Origin: Madurella fahalii
Lineage: Eukaryota > Ascomycota > Sordariomycetes > Sordariales
Assembly: GCA_029876055.1 (NCBI GenBank)
Contig: JAPYLN010000006.1
Span: 1-27,421 of the forward strand
DNA length: 27,421 nt
Direction: 5' to 3'
In this document: piece by piece, positions 1-10,711 of the stretch
How positions within the stretch are numbered: position 1 is the stretch's first letter
Layout of the letters: each line of letters begins with the position of its first letter
Notes under the pieces: generated by a model
Database searches by the model: none
The model's input: only the letters and a program-made list of their open reading frames with translations
What the model was told of the DNA's origin: nothing
Position numbers and translations under genes: made by a program

Positions 1-87
1 AGGTTTTCTTTTTTTTGCGCCCGGGCTGGGAGTTGGGGATTGCCGATTGTAGGTGCGATTAGACACTTGTTGGCAGGTGCTCTTGTG

Positions 88-272
88 CGAAAAGGGTTTT
101 TGCTGACAGGTTTTGTGGGGACAATGCTAAAAACGGTATAGCTAAGAGGTTGTGTGGGGACATTGCTAAAAAGGGTTATTGCTGACAGGTTTTGTGGGGA
201 TACTTGCTGAAAAGAGTTATTGCTGACAGGTTTTGTGGGGACATTGCTAAAAAGGGTTATTGCTGATAGAAG
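88..272. repeat. 40-bp minisatellite, about 4.5 copies
   Basis: Units beginning GGTTTTGTGGGGACA recur at 109, 148, 188 and 229 (spacing 39-41 bp), each followed by a TTGCTAAAAAGGGTTATTGCTGACA-type segment. The copies still contain CA and TG dinucleotides, so they carry less RIP than most of the window. I see no coding potential in 1-440. Confidence 0.85.
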
Positions 273-477
273 TGGGGCAGTTGATATCTTGGCACGCTTT
301 TTACTTCAAAAACTTGCTAACTTTGAAAATTAATAACTAATTAACGAAAATAGATAGAGCAAAACGGACTTTAGTATAATATAGATTCGCTATTGATCTA
401 TATTATTGAGATAGGTACAGTTAATTTTCCTGCAAACAAGGGCTAACCCTAAGGCGAGAAGTAGTAAGGGAAACCCT

Positions 478-1380
478 AAATCCTGGCTCGGAAGTCTGCT
501 AGGCTCTCTGTCGGTTGTTGTTGCTGACGTTGTCGTTGACGATATTGTTATTGTTGACGTTGTTATTGACGACGTTGTTGGGCTGGGCAGTAGCTTTGAA
601 AGATGTGCCTGATTAGGAGGTGTCTCTTGTCGAAGGTCTGGCTATAGTGGTTGTAGGTGTGTAACTTGGCTGCTGTATCTAGCTGCAAGGCAGTCGAAGC
701 CGATTGCTAGGCGGGCCGGGCGGGCGAGGTAGGCCGAGCGGGCGAGGTTGACTGAACTGTCGGATCCGATCGTTGAGCCGGGTAGGCGGGTGAGGCCGAA
801 GTTAAGTTTGACTGGGCTGGCCGGATGGGTAAGGCCAATTGAACTTGAGGTAGCTAGGCGGGTAAGGCCAATTGAACTTGACTGCGTTCTGGTGGTTCTA
901 TTGAAGGAAAAAGAAAATGGGGGAAAAAAGAAAAAGAAGATGGTATTTAGGAGCCGAACTGACTTAGATAGAGTCCCGGCCGGCCGATTGACAGTATAGG
1001 TCTCTTTACCGGGCACAGTCCGGGCAAGCCGATTGATTAGGTATATCTAATTGACCTACCTAGATATATTCTTATCCGGCCGAACTGACTTAGATAGTAT
1101 CCCGGGTACCCGAACTGACTTGGATATAGTCCCTACTACCCGAACCTACCTAGATACAATTTCGTTTGGCCGAACTAACTTAGATAGGGTTTCGACCGGC
1201 CGATTGACAGTGTAGGTCTTTTCGCCAGGCGCAGCCCGGGTAAACCGATTGATTGGGCGTATCTAATTGGCCGCTGTACTGCAGAACCCAAACCCCAACC
1301 CCAACTACAATACAGTTCCAACTCTATATACCTCAGCCCCCTTTGGTCGCACCAACCTGTATTTTCGTAGTAGGTAGCTC
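478..1380 (+). repeat. Long dispersed repeat, copy A (moderately mutated)
   Basis: This segment is collinear with 26297-27421, from AATCCTGGCTCG to ACCAACCTG.ATTTTCG. Copy A starts abruptly at 478: its upstream flank does not match the one before 26297. It is about 230 bp shorter than copy B because copy B has an extra internal unit of a GATTGACAG-containing sub-repeat (about 985 and 1200 here; 26891, 27030 and 27250 in B). Differences from B are mostly C to T and G to A. Reading frames at 642-1016 (minus) and 748-999 (plus) are low-complexity by-products of repeated CCGAACTGACTTAGATA-like units and are not called as genes. The tail has CCCCAAC telomere-like tracts at about 1283-1306. Confidence 0.85.
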
Positions 1381-1495
1381 CTAATTATTCTCTTTCGTTT
1401 GGTACCAGTTATACGATTTTTGGAGCAAAAAAGGTCATCCGTTTCTATTCGGGAATTTTTTATCTGTTTCTACCCCTTATTTTGGAGAATTGGGG

Positions 1496-1607
1496 ATAGG
1501 GTTAGGGTTGGACTCGGGTTAGGGTTCGGGGTTGGGGTTGGGGTTAGGATTCGAGTGTAGCGTATAGGGAGAGTGGGGGGGAGAATGGAGGTTCGGGTTA
1601 GGGTTCC
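1496..1607. repeat. Interstitial telomere-like TTAGGG tracts
   Basis: Several GGGTTAGGGTT and GGGGTTGGGGTT motifs occur on the + strand, degenerate and interspersed with other bases. Shorter CCCTAA motifs occur at about 442-480. TTAGGG is the usual telomere repeat of filamentous ascomycetes, so this suggests a former chromosome end or a subtelomeric element. It is not a clean terminal array. A 19-20 base poly-T run follows near 1612-1630. Confidence 0.7.
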
Positions 1608-1663
1608 GAATTTTTTTTTTTTTTTTTTTCCTTATCGGATTCTATAGGGGTATGGGTTTCAAC

Positions 1664-1734
1664 GGAGTCCACCCCCCGGCCGGCTCGCTTCGGGGGTGGC
1701 ACAGCCCCTTTTTCATCGGATTCCAGTGGACTCC
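1664..1734. repeat. GC-rich hairpin with outer inverted repeat
   Basis: GGAGTCCAC (1664-1672) pairs with GTGGACTCC (1726-1734). Nested inside, CCACCCCC pairs with GGGGGTGG around 1669-1698 with a CGGCCGGCTCGCTTC-type loop. The two stems share bases at 1669-1672 and so are alternatives at that edge. The patch is richer in GC than its surroundings. Its function is unknown. Confidence 0.6.
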
Positions 1735-1859
1735 GACGGCGTATAGGGGATAGTAATAGGAGCGATAGAGGTTAAAGCGTCATTTTACTATTAGCCTGCT
1801 TAGACTCCCTCCCTAAGACATATTCGTATCTCTCCTACTATAACTATTATAACTGTTTC

Positions 1860-3330
1860 TTTTATCCTCCCCCTCTGTCCAAAGGAACACCACCTCATTT
1901 CCGATCGCTACAGCAAATTCCGTTACAATATCTCTCAGACTATTCGCGGAGGACAGTATTAAAGTCTATAACAATCTCCGGACCCAGCTTCTCGGAATAA
2001 GCCTTTGTCGAACGCATGTTGTTATAGGACGCCCTTATACTCCAAATCGGTATATTAACCTATTTGCTATCCTCGGACTAAAAGCATTTCTTATCGATGA
2101 AGATACAATTCCTATATCGGCCTCTATCAACTCGAAGATAGGATATACACCCAAAGAAAGGCTATATAATATAGACGCGAGTCCTATAGAAGGTATCGAG
2201 AGGATGGTATATCTCCGTTGTCGAACGTACGTAAGCAAGTTTGCAGCTCTCGTAGGGAAACTGATTGCTATAAAAAGGGTCAGCCTTCGTCTAGTTAGAG
2301 AGATATAATACTTACTGTCCGCCGAAAGCTTATACAAAGAGCCTATTAACCCGGTGATGACGAAGGAGGGTAGTCTCGAATATCCAACGACTAAAGGGAA
2401 GTCCGTTATACTATTCGACAATAACGTCCTTGAAAGTCCGCTACTAACGGTTACCACTAGCCCTAAAATCGGCTAGAAGCAATGGCAACAGCTTGAGGAA
2501 CTGCTATAGCTGGAGCTACATCGAAAAGTCTACTGGAAGACGCCAGACGAGGTACAGAATCGAAGTCTTCTCAAAAGGGAAGAATTTGATAAGCAGTAGG
2601 ATACTCTATATCGTAGAGTTCATCTGTTCAGGCTCAATAGCATCCTCAGTGCGTAGCAGGTCGGTACGATTAGGGCAGACCGTCCAGACATACTGACGAG
2701 GAGTATCGGTAAGACAGCGAGGAACGAGAGTCAAGTCGATAGGGCGATCAGATTTGTAAGGGACGAGAGAAGCAAGTTCAGGGTCGACGACGTAATCCGG
2801 CTACCGAGTCTTTTGGTTCTCCTAAGGCAATGCTATAGTGTTTTGATATACGAATCTACTAGCCGGAGCAATATATAGATTCGAAAGGGAAGTAGAAGAG
2901 GGAAGAAGAGGTCTATTTAGCCTTCAACAGTACCTCTATCTCCTAACTATCAGGGCCCTCCTCATATACTCAGGAAGAAGGGCAAGACGCAATCCAGTAA
3001 CTCTCAGCCGTATCAAAAGATCGCTACCCTCAACAAATTCGTAGCTAGAATAAGGCCTAGCTAACAGAATCTAACGACTTCTGACTACCCGTCCAGGTCG
3101 CTTGTCTCAAAAGAGATTGGACAAAAGACAAACGGCACCTATAGGACCTTCCAGAGGCTCAGGAAAGGCTTCTTTTACTACTATAAGCTGGAAAACGATA
3201 ACTATAGTAGGAAGGGATCAGATAAACAAACGGAAGAGGTTACGACCCAGGAGAACCTTTAGGGCAGTACAAAGTATATGAGATTCAGTAGGAAAAGAGA
3301 CAGGATCAAAACGGGTGCCAGAGAGACAGT
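1860..3330 (+). pseudogene. RIP-degraded coding region of unknown family
   Basis: One + strand frame (codon starts at positions such as 2030 and 2480) stays coherent for about 1.4 kb, interrupted by TAG and TAA but no TGA I could find. Early residues include RPYTPNRYINLFAILG; later parts are strongly basic and polar (RSIGKTARNESQVDRAIRF, LRKKGKTQSSNSQPYQK). Near 3170-3210 the stretch FFYYYKLENDNYSRKG could be a CCHC zinc knuckle whose cysteines became tyrosines, but the spacing does not fit exactly. That weak hint and the basic composition would suit a retroelement Gag, but I do not recognise the family. The opposite-strand frame 2035-2457 is taken as a shadow. No start codon can be assigned. 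Confidence 0.45.
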
Positions 3331-3359
3331 TTTAGGGTATTTATTAGCCCAAACCTCCC

Positions 3360-3660
3360 TCCTGTCAGGTGCAGGAGGGTGTCAGGTGCAGGCGGGGCAC
3401 TGCCAGGGTCAGGGGCCTATAAATTACCGGCTTCGCCGGAAGTTTTGGAACGTTCAGAGTTCAATACTGTCACCTACCACCTCCTTAGAAGCGATAGCTG
3501 CGCAGACGCCGCTCCTTCAATGCGAATCATCCTTTCACTCTCCTTTTCTCACAGCAATCCCAATTTTCGATCTGACACCTCCCTTGGCCCGACCTTCAAC
3601 TCTCTCATCAGACAAGGCGAACCTACGACTACCACAGTTACCACCTATCTTCTGATTTTT
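3360..3660 (+). promoter_or_regulatory. Low-RIP, promoter-like island
   Basis: This stretch keeps many CA and TG dinucleotides while both flanks are depleted in them. It has two copies of TGTCAGGTGCAGG (3363-3375 and 3380-3392), a TATAAATT box at 3418-3425, a perfect short hairpin CCGGCTTCGCCGG (3427-3439), then a C/T-rich stretch to about 3660. That layout resembles a fungal core promoter with a pyrimidine-rich leader in front of the degenerate coding frame at 3661. Alternatively it is a solo LTR inserted after the RIP episode. Overlapping frames at 3278-3655 and 3379-3666 are not convincing proteins. Confidence 0.35.
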
Positions 3661-4576
3661 CTTTAGTAAAAACTATATTCCCCCTCTAATCGGAGGAAGA
3701 TGCAATCGCCTATTATATAGAGAGAAGGATCTGCCCCGGAACTACCGACTTCTTATATAGTAGCTCTTCGCTCGGTATCTCAGCCAATCTCGCAACTTAG
3801 GGATAGACAGTCTCGCCCAGAACTCCCGTTTACTTTAGTAAATCGGCTACTTCGTAGTAATACTCCCTGCCCTCCCCTAGATAGAAAGGATATATACCAG
3901 CGATAGATGCTTCGTTATAAAGTCCTTGGCCCTAACAATAAGATTATCCCGACGAACAGCGAACCTCATAAGCTATTTACCCCTATCAAACGTCGTATTC
4001 GGTATACTCCTGAAGTTATCGGCAGACGGCCAGCCTAGATCGCCAGCTCGTACTTCTCGGAGCCTAGTGACGATACTATCTTCCGTTACCTCTTCCCTAG
4101 CTATATTCCTCCTAGAAAGAGGACGACTTTCTTTGATAGGACCTAGGAGGAGATTAGAATAAGCCTTTTTAATATTAAGGGTATAATAGTTCAGCGTTAT
4201 TGGTTAGACCATACATTACTTCAAGACTTCCTGAAATTCGTCTTAGCTTCGTTTAAGAGGCTTATCTGGATCGCTCTAAGCACCGTATCTAACTAGGACG
4301 ACTATAGCGATCGCTTAGCCTATAGAGCACTTAGAAAGGAGGTAGCTAGTAAGTGCTTTTAGGTCATTCCGTACCACCTTAACGGTAATTACTAGACTTT
4401 AACGATCTACGATTAGGTATATACCCACTTTACTTAATTTAACTCCTATAAGATATTTGATAACAGGAGTCTTTACGATTTTCTAAACCGAGTCTAGATC
4501 AAGGTTCGTAATATATCGGACTCCCTTTCTAACCTAAAGGAGTACTTTCGAGAGCTATAAGAGCCTGAAGTAAGAT
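3661..4576 (+). pseudogene. Degenerate protein resembling a Ulp1 (C48) cysteine peptidase
   Basis: A single + strand frame (codon starts 3661, 3907, 4381) runs without frameshift to about 4576 and has only TAG and TAA stops. Toward the C-terminal end it reads YWLDHTLLQDFL, followed about 60 codons later by VIPYHLNGNY-stop-TLTIYD and then FNSYK. In Ulp1/SENP-like peptidases a W-L-x-D segment, a His-Trp followed by TL.V and a downstream Asp-Ser are characteristic. Here His would be Tyr (TAC, 4390), Trp is TAG (4393) and Asp is Asn (AAC, 4441). Each is the change expected from CpA or TpG mutation. The region that should carry the catalytic Cys is not found and the frame runs into the tandem repeats at 4552. 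Ulp1-type domains are common in fungal transposon proteins. The family call is an inference from motif spacing. Confidence 0.4.
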
Positions 4577-4975
4577 ACTCAGAGGTTTAGTTCACTCCAA
4601 TCTAGGGCATCAATAGAAGCTTATACAAACTGATGATAAAGTAGGGCTGGAAGAGTAGTATTAATCTCTTCGACAAGAGCTATAAGAGCTCGAAGCGAGA
4701 TTCTTAGAGATTTAGCTTACTACCTAATCTGGAGTATTAATAGAAGCTCGTATAAAGAGTTTGGCTGACTACTCTACCACCTAATCTAGGGTATCAATGG
4801 AATCATATACGGCCTGTTAATGAAGTAGGGCTTGAAGAGCATTATTAATCTCTTCGATAAGAGCTACAAGAGCTCGAAGCGAGATACTTAGGGATTCAGC
4901 TTACTGCCTAATTTAAGGAGTCAATAGAAGCTCGTACGAACTGATAATAAACTAGGGCTTGAACTTTCCCTAACC
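4552..4975. repeat. Imperfect tandem repeat, units about 125 and 184 bp
   Basis: GAGCTATAAGAGC-type unit starts fall at 4552, 4677 and 4861. Each is followed by CTTAGAGATTTAGCTTACT- and ATCAATAGAAGCT-like segments. The middle unit is longer because the CTAATCTAGGGTATCAATGG part is repeated within it. On the minus strand short stretches read as amphipathic helix (SLRALVALIEEINNALQALL), so the repeat may derive from a coiled-coil coding sequence. Frames change between units and no gene can be drawn. Confidence 0.7.
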
Positions 4976-4979
4976 TTCT

Positions 4980-7900
4980 AATCTAAATCCTCGAATTCGC
5001 GGGGTTGGGCCCGAGTGAAATATAAGAATAGTATATACGTACTATTGGTCTCGATATCCCTCTACCGTACCCTAAGACAGCAGAATCGTATAATATCATC
5101 CCACTCTTATACCGAACCCTGCTTATTAAAGGCTGCCCTGAGCTGCCGTATAAGGGTAACCGCTAATACTAGTTTAGGCCTATAAACACTATGAATACTA
5201 CGTATATAGAGGAGGCCTAGTATAGTAGGGACTAACTTATCGTACATATACCTCTCGCTGCTGCTGCCTTCTATACAGGTATACGACCTACCGTCGCCAG
5301 CCGATACCCGCCACTTTATATAGAACTTCTGGGGTACCTAGCAGTAGAAGTACCCGCTATATCTCAGTAGCCTATCTAATGCCCGTACATCGTTCTGCAA
5401 GCGTTGGAGCCTGTAGCCGATACTCTTCCATATCAGCTGGTACTCTCTGAAGCCCATACTAGGGATTGTACGACTGGTTCTATTACAAGGGCGATATAGG
5501 GTATATCCCTTATCCCATCCAATAACTTGACAGACAAAGCACTTCTTAGTATCGTACTGCTAAAGGGTATCCCGGAGACTCGAGATATCCTCTACAACCT
5601 AGCGCCTAAACTCTGCCTCGCCTTCGGCAGTATAGTCAATCTCCTATTCGTATAACAGGAGCTTGGGGTCGATAGGAATATCGGTCATCTCGGTATCGGC
5701 CTTACAGAGATCACACAGCTCTTTACTATCCTCGTAGGCAGTACAGTCGAGACGGCTGTCTATAACCCGGGAAAGTATTATACAACAGCAGCTAACAGTC
5801 TCTCGTATGTATTCCCTGATATCCTCGTTCTCTGGCGGGGCGGGGGGGAGTAGGCGGATACAGGGTATACTGCGGGGCTCGGCAAACACGATAACGGAGG
5901 CGCTAGGGAGGCTGTCCCAGCCTACCCGGCCACTCTCCTGGACGAAGTCCTATAGCAAGTGGGGTTAGCCGGTATAGACGATAAGGCGTATATCAGGTTT
6001 ATCGATACCGGCCCCGAAAGCCGAGGTTGCAATAATAGGACCGCCCTAGATAGTCTACCTTTATATAACAAGTTCCCGCTGTTTGGAGTTGGGGAGCTGG
6101 CCGTAGTATATACTGCAACCGAGGTACTATATAACTGCCTCAGCATAGGTAATTGCTTGGCAGTATACGATAGCCCTGGGAGGGTAGTAACTACCTGTTA
6201 ACGGAGTAGGTACTTAGGTATATAGTTGTTCGAGTTAGCGAGTGACCTCAGCAAGTATATCCTGGGAGCTATAGACGGCAATAACAGAATACCTGATATT
6301 AGGTCTAGAGATATCGCTTCGTACGACTACCGCTTTAGCTGGGTCGATATAGAGGAGGCTGAAGAAGTTAGTTATATCCTGGGGCAGGAGAGTTGTAGTA
6401 AGAAATATAAGCTGGGTACTAATCGAGTGCATAGTCGAGCCGATTGTCTATAGCTATAGCCGGAATTCGTATGAGGCGTCAAGTATAGTATAGCACTCGT
6501 CTAAGACGATACGGTCGAGACGATGCTGGGTAGTGAGGTAGTTGATAAAGTGGTAGAAGCCCTCGGTAATAAAAGCCTCGGGTATAACGACGATAAGGGG
6601 GGAGGTACAGCTACTGGAGGACGACTATTCTTGGCACCGGATCTTCATTGTATGATAATAGTAGAGAATATCCTGTAGTAATGCTATAAATGGGGTAATA
6701 ATAATAGTCGTCGTATCCGATGTACAGTAGGTAGGGAGTATAAATATTAAGCTTTTCCCCTCCTCTATACCAGCAACCTGTATAATAGGGGAGGTCCCCA
6801 ATAGGATGGTGTCGATAGTAGCCCTCTGTTTTCCCTGGAAGGTAGCGTCAGGCCTACTAAGTATCTGCTGTAGCTGGCTAACAAGGTCAGTCTACTGTAA
6901 GTACTATAGACGCTGTTGTTGTATAGTATAGCAGTCGTTGTCGACCTGTACTATAACCTATTGTATAACCCGGGACTTATCTAGTCCGTAGAATAAGAAG
7001 AGGCGATGCTAGAGGATACTAGCTTAGCGGAACCGGGCTTAGTCAGTAGCGAGGCCCTAGTTACCTTAGCTAATCTGTTAGCTATAGATTAGGTACGTAG
7101 TACGAGAGCTATACCTAGCCTAGAGGTCGAGGACAGAGTCTGGTATACCCTTATATTCCGAATCAGAGCCTTCGTATAAGGGGTTATACTGGTCAGGCCA
7201 GAGCTCACTACTTAGAAAGCGATGTGTAATGGCAATGGCAATATGCCTCCAGGTCTTTACATTGAACCTCGTACCCTGGAGAAGGCAGGAGCTGTATTCC
7301 TGGAGAACACGGTGTATCTGGTTGGACGACTATAGGCTATAAGGGAGGCTTTTCCCTTCTTCCTTCTCCCTGTATACAAAGGAGGTACCCTATAGAAAGG
7401 GGCTTAGAGTGACATTACCTATAAGGGTAGCCTGGAGGATTTAATAGAAGGGAAGGACAAACTACAGATATTGTACGAGGATCTCGCCGAGCTCCTTTAG
7501 TAGGTAGCGATAGATAACCCTAGCCTGACCTAATAGGTTATACCTCTTATAGTAGCCGGATACGAGACTGACCAGCCTGTTATCGATAAGGATATTACAC
7601 TAGCCGCTATATTAGGTATTGAAGTACTATAATCCTAGGAGCTCCTTCGTATAAGCAGGCTGGCCGTAGAGGAGGTGTATTGCAGCCAGGAGGCCCTCCC
7701 GGAACAGGTTAACCTGCTCGAGGTACCTAGTAGCCTCGGTAGTATCGACCTCCTTCCTCCTGTAGCTCTATAGGCGGAACTACGAGGCGGTGGTTAGGGG
7801 GCAATTCTCGATCCGCAGGGCAATCCAGTAGCGGGTCAGCTCTATCCAGCTGTTCCAGCTATAGTTGATAAAGGAGAAGCCGATACTATTATTAGTAGGG

Positions 7901-9625
7901 TCGTCCTACAGCATATCCCAGTCGACAGCAGGGAGTGGGATCTTAGAGATCTAGGTAAAGGTCAGGTCGTCTATCGTACGAAAGAGCTCTCCGACAAGGC
8001 TGTAGAGCATCTCTATAAGCCCATTCATAGTAAAGGACATGTCTCCGAGGGTTATCCAGTCGTTGTGCCATACGACCTGGCCAGTAGTAGGTAACTGGAT
8101 ACGGAGGCCGTATAAGCGGGTACGGAAGATCCAATCCATCGGAGTCGGATACGATTCGCTATAGACTGTTATAAGGAACCGGCGAGCCCGGTCTTGTACG
8201 AGAGAGAAGAGACTAGTAGCGGCTTATATATTCTCCGTGCCGTCAAAGGACCCCTCCTTAGGCTCCAGCTCGAGCTGAGCCTGTCGTATAACAAGTATAC
8301 GAGTAACCTTGATAACAGTAAAATATAGAGGGGTATAGTTCTCCGGCCCCACCTACCTACCGTCGTCGCATATATCTATGGCCGCGAGGGCTGAGAGGAG
8401 GGGGCTATCGTACGACCTGTCTTTAAGGGGGTAGTCCAGTAGAGAGATGAGGAAGCTGATGTAGGCCCAATCGAGGTTCGGCTACTCTTGCCTATCGAGC
8501 TCGGGGTTGCTAGAGGGCCGTAGGTAGGACAAGAACTCGCTATAGACCCTCTCCTGGTCGTCCGACAAGGTATACCGAGGTATAGAAGCTGGGTCGGCAT
8601 CAGACGTACGAAAGATATAGGCTACAACCCGCTTCCAGATATTCGTATATCGTACGAGGGTATCGGGCTCTATCTGGCTGTTGAAGGGCTTTATAGGTTA
8701 GGTAGCAATGTCTATCCAGGCAAGCTCGAAACAGAGGGCGATACCGATGCGGTCTATAGAGGAGGAGAGTTGGGCGGTAGTAATAACACGCTCGATAGAG
8801 TCCTACGTAAGCTGGAGCATCTACTCCGCCTTAGCTTCGTTATCGTACTAGGTGAAGTCTCGGCTATAGCTAATCCACCCTCGCCGGACATTGAGGCTTA
8901 TAGTATCCCATATATACTAGATATCCAGGCTAGCAAGGTGGCTCGCCTACCCCGTTCGACGGACCCACTGGTTGGGCTCTATATAACCCTCGTTATCCTC
9001 GATAAGGTCGGGCTGGTGCCGGAGGTTGTTATATATAGTGGCTAGAAGGGAGGTAAGTTCATTGGAGGTACCTAGAGTACTTAGAAAGTCGGTAGGCCCA
9101 GGGGTAGGAGAAGGATCCCCGTTGTTATTACCGAGGACCTGGAACCACCTACTAGCACGCCTAGATTTAAAAAAGCGCTAGTATGAGATGCCCTTGTCCT
9201 ATGGCTCGTCGTACGACTGTAAAACCTTTAAGGCAATATGCCTACCGCGGCCCCGCTGGTTTTGCCAGTTATAGAGGGTATGGCAGTGCTCTTGTATCTT
9301 GCGTTTAGCGAGGATAATGTATGGGTATATCCGGCATTTGAAGGCACCGTGGAAAGGGCTATCGAGTTCTGCGATAATAGGGACCGGGGTAGTAGGGAGG
9401 GGGAAGTCGGTAAGGTCTTCCTGGGTCTGGTATCTAGTTGGGAGTTGCTCGACTACCTTGAGGATGGTATCGCGTTCCGGCTTGGAGATTGTATTGGAGT
9501 GGTTCTTCAAATACGTCTTAACCTCTATCGGAAGTATAGCATACTTGCATTCGGTATAGACAATAAGGTTATACGACCCTAAGAAAATAAAGGGTTCTAT
9601 TTTATCGTATTGAGTAATGGACTAA
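4980..9625 (-). pseudogene. Telomere-linked RecQ-type helicase (TLH) relic, near full length
   Basis: One minus-strand frame covers about 4.6 kb without net frameshift: the open pieces ending at 9510, 8139, 6432 and 5889 all share it. N-terminal part (about 9580-9200): a Cys/His region of the DUF3505 type with a basic QNQRGRGRHIA segment. Middle (about 8180-7350): the conserved TLH linker, including MDWIFRTRLYGLRIQ and GQPAYTKELLGL. Helicase core: QVAGIEEGKSLIFILP (degenerate Walker A, 6751-6771), DECY in place of DECH (6490-6501), LTTTLLP, then ATSAFGAGIDKPDIRLIVY and QESGRVGW (motif VI, 5917-5940). Zinc-binding ELCDLC follows at about 5703-5721, then a C-terminal Cys-rich part ending near 4980. 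Such helicases unwind DNA and typically sit in the outermost genes of fungal chromosomes. Dozens of in-frame TAG/TAA codons make this copy dead. The exact start is uncertain (9600-9690). Shorter + strand frames here (5959-6201, 8770-9045, 9238-9582) are shadows. Confidence 0.92.
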
Positions 9626-9776
9626 AGATAGAGTCTATTGAGATAAAGTTATTTAGTTCAGAGAGAAGAGGGGAAGTAAGTTTTTCATAGTAGAGTCTAG
9701 GATCTAGTTTAGTTAAAGTTAGTGGGTTACCTATACTGTATTCCACTTATTTATTTTAGCTATTAGGCTACTATTT
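9626..9776. other. Spacer upstream of the helicase relic
   Basis: AT-rich sequence between the helicase N-terminus and the 44-bp array. It probably includes the former promoter of the minus-strand helicase. I see no clear TATA box or other signal that survives mutation. Confidence 0.4.
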
Positions 9777-9975
9777 AGATAGTATTCTCGCCGGTCTCTC
9801 TAGGTGATGACTGGTAAAAGAGATAGTATTCTCGCTGGCCTCTCTAGGTAATGACTGGTAAAAGAGATAGTATTCTCGCTAGCCTCTCTAGGAGATAACT
9901 GGTAAAGTAATAGTGTTCTTACCGGCCTTTCTAGGGGATAGCTAATGAAAGTGATAGTATTCTTATTAGCTTCTT
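9777..9975. repeat. 44-bp minisatellite, about 4.5 copies
   Basis: Unit starts AGATAGTATTCTCGC fall at 9777, 9821, 9865, 9909 and 9953, a regular 44-bp spacing. Each unit continues with CCTCTCTAGG and GACTGGTAAAAG-like segments. Divergence increases toward 9975. It lies upstream of the helicase relic in the divergent direction. 9976-10091 is transitional AT-rich sequence. Confidence 0.9.
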
Positions 9976-10091
9976 CCTAAAGGTTAATCTCTAAGAGTAT
10001 TTAGGACTTCTATATTAATCTCTGAACCTTTATATAAGTTAGGGTTCTATCCTAACTGCAACTACTATAGTAGTAGCTATAAACTCTGTTG

Positions 10092-10711
10092 CTCTCGTAT
10101 ATAGTCTCGCCTCATCAACTACATCTCTCTAGAGGAACCCTGGGTGCTACGACTATTACTCTCGTATATCGCCTCGCCCCCGCAACTACATCTCTCTAGA
10201 GGAATCCTGGGTGCTACCGCCGTAGCAGCAGCTAGAAACTCTGTCGCCCTTATACGTCGCTTCGCCTCATCAACTACATCTCTCTAGAGGAACCCTAGGT
10301 GCTACGGCTGTCGCTCTCGTATATCGCCTCGCCCCCGTAACTACATCTCTCTAGAGGAATCCTGGGTGCTACCGCCGTAGCAGCAGCTAGAAACTCTGTC
10401 GCCCTCGTACGTCGCTTCGCCTCATCAACTACATCTCTCTAGAGGAACCCTAGGTGCTACGGCTGTCGCTCTCGTATATCGCCTCGCCCCTGCAACTATA
10501 TCTCTATAGGAATCCCAAGTGCTACTACTACAGCAGTAGCTAGGAACTCAGTTGCTCTCGTACGTCACCTCGCCCCTATAACCACATCTCTCTAGAGGAA
10601 AACCCTAGGTGCTATAGCTGTCGCTCTTGTATATCGCCTCGCCCCCGTAACCACATCTTTGTAGAGGAATCCCAGGTGCTACTACCACAGCAGTAGCTAG
10701 GAACCCTACGG
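10092..10711 (+). repeat. Higher-order satellite: alternating 89-bp and 66-bp monomers (155-bp period)
   Basis: Monomer starts (CTCTCGTATATCGCC type) fall at 10159, 10248, 10314, 10403 and 10469, giving lengths 89, 66, 89, 66. The 155-bp pair is repeated almost identically (10159-10313 and 10314-10468). The short monomer lacks the segment around GTAGCAGCAGCTAGAAACTC that ends the long one. All share CAACTACATCTCTCTAGAGG. Flanking units 10092-10158 and 10469-10711 are more diverged. The array adjoins, and is clearly related to, the 89-bp block that follows. Confidence 0.9.

Noticed and set aside
5959..6453. Two + strand genes (80 and 75 codons)
   Set aside because: They are antisense to helicase motifs V-VI and to the DEAH/TAT region of the minus-strand helicase, whose frame shows clear family motifs.
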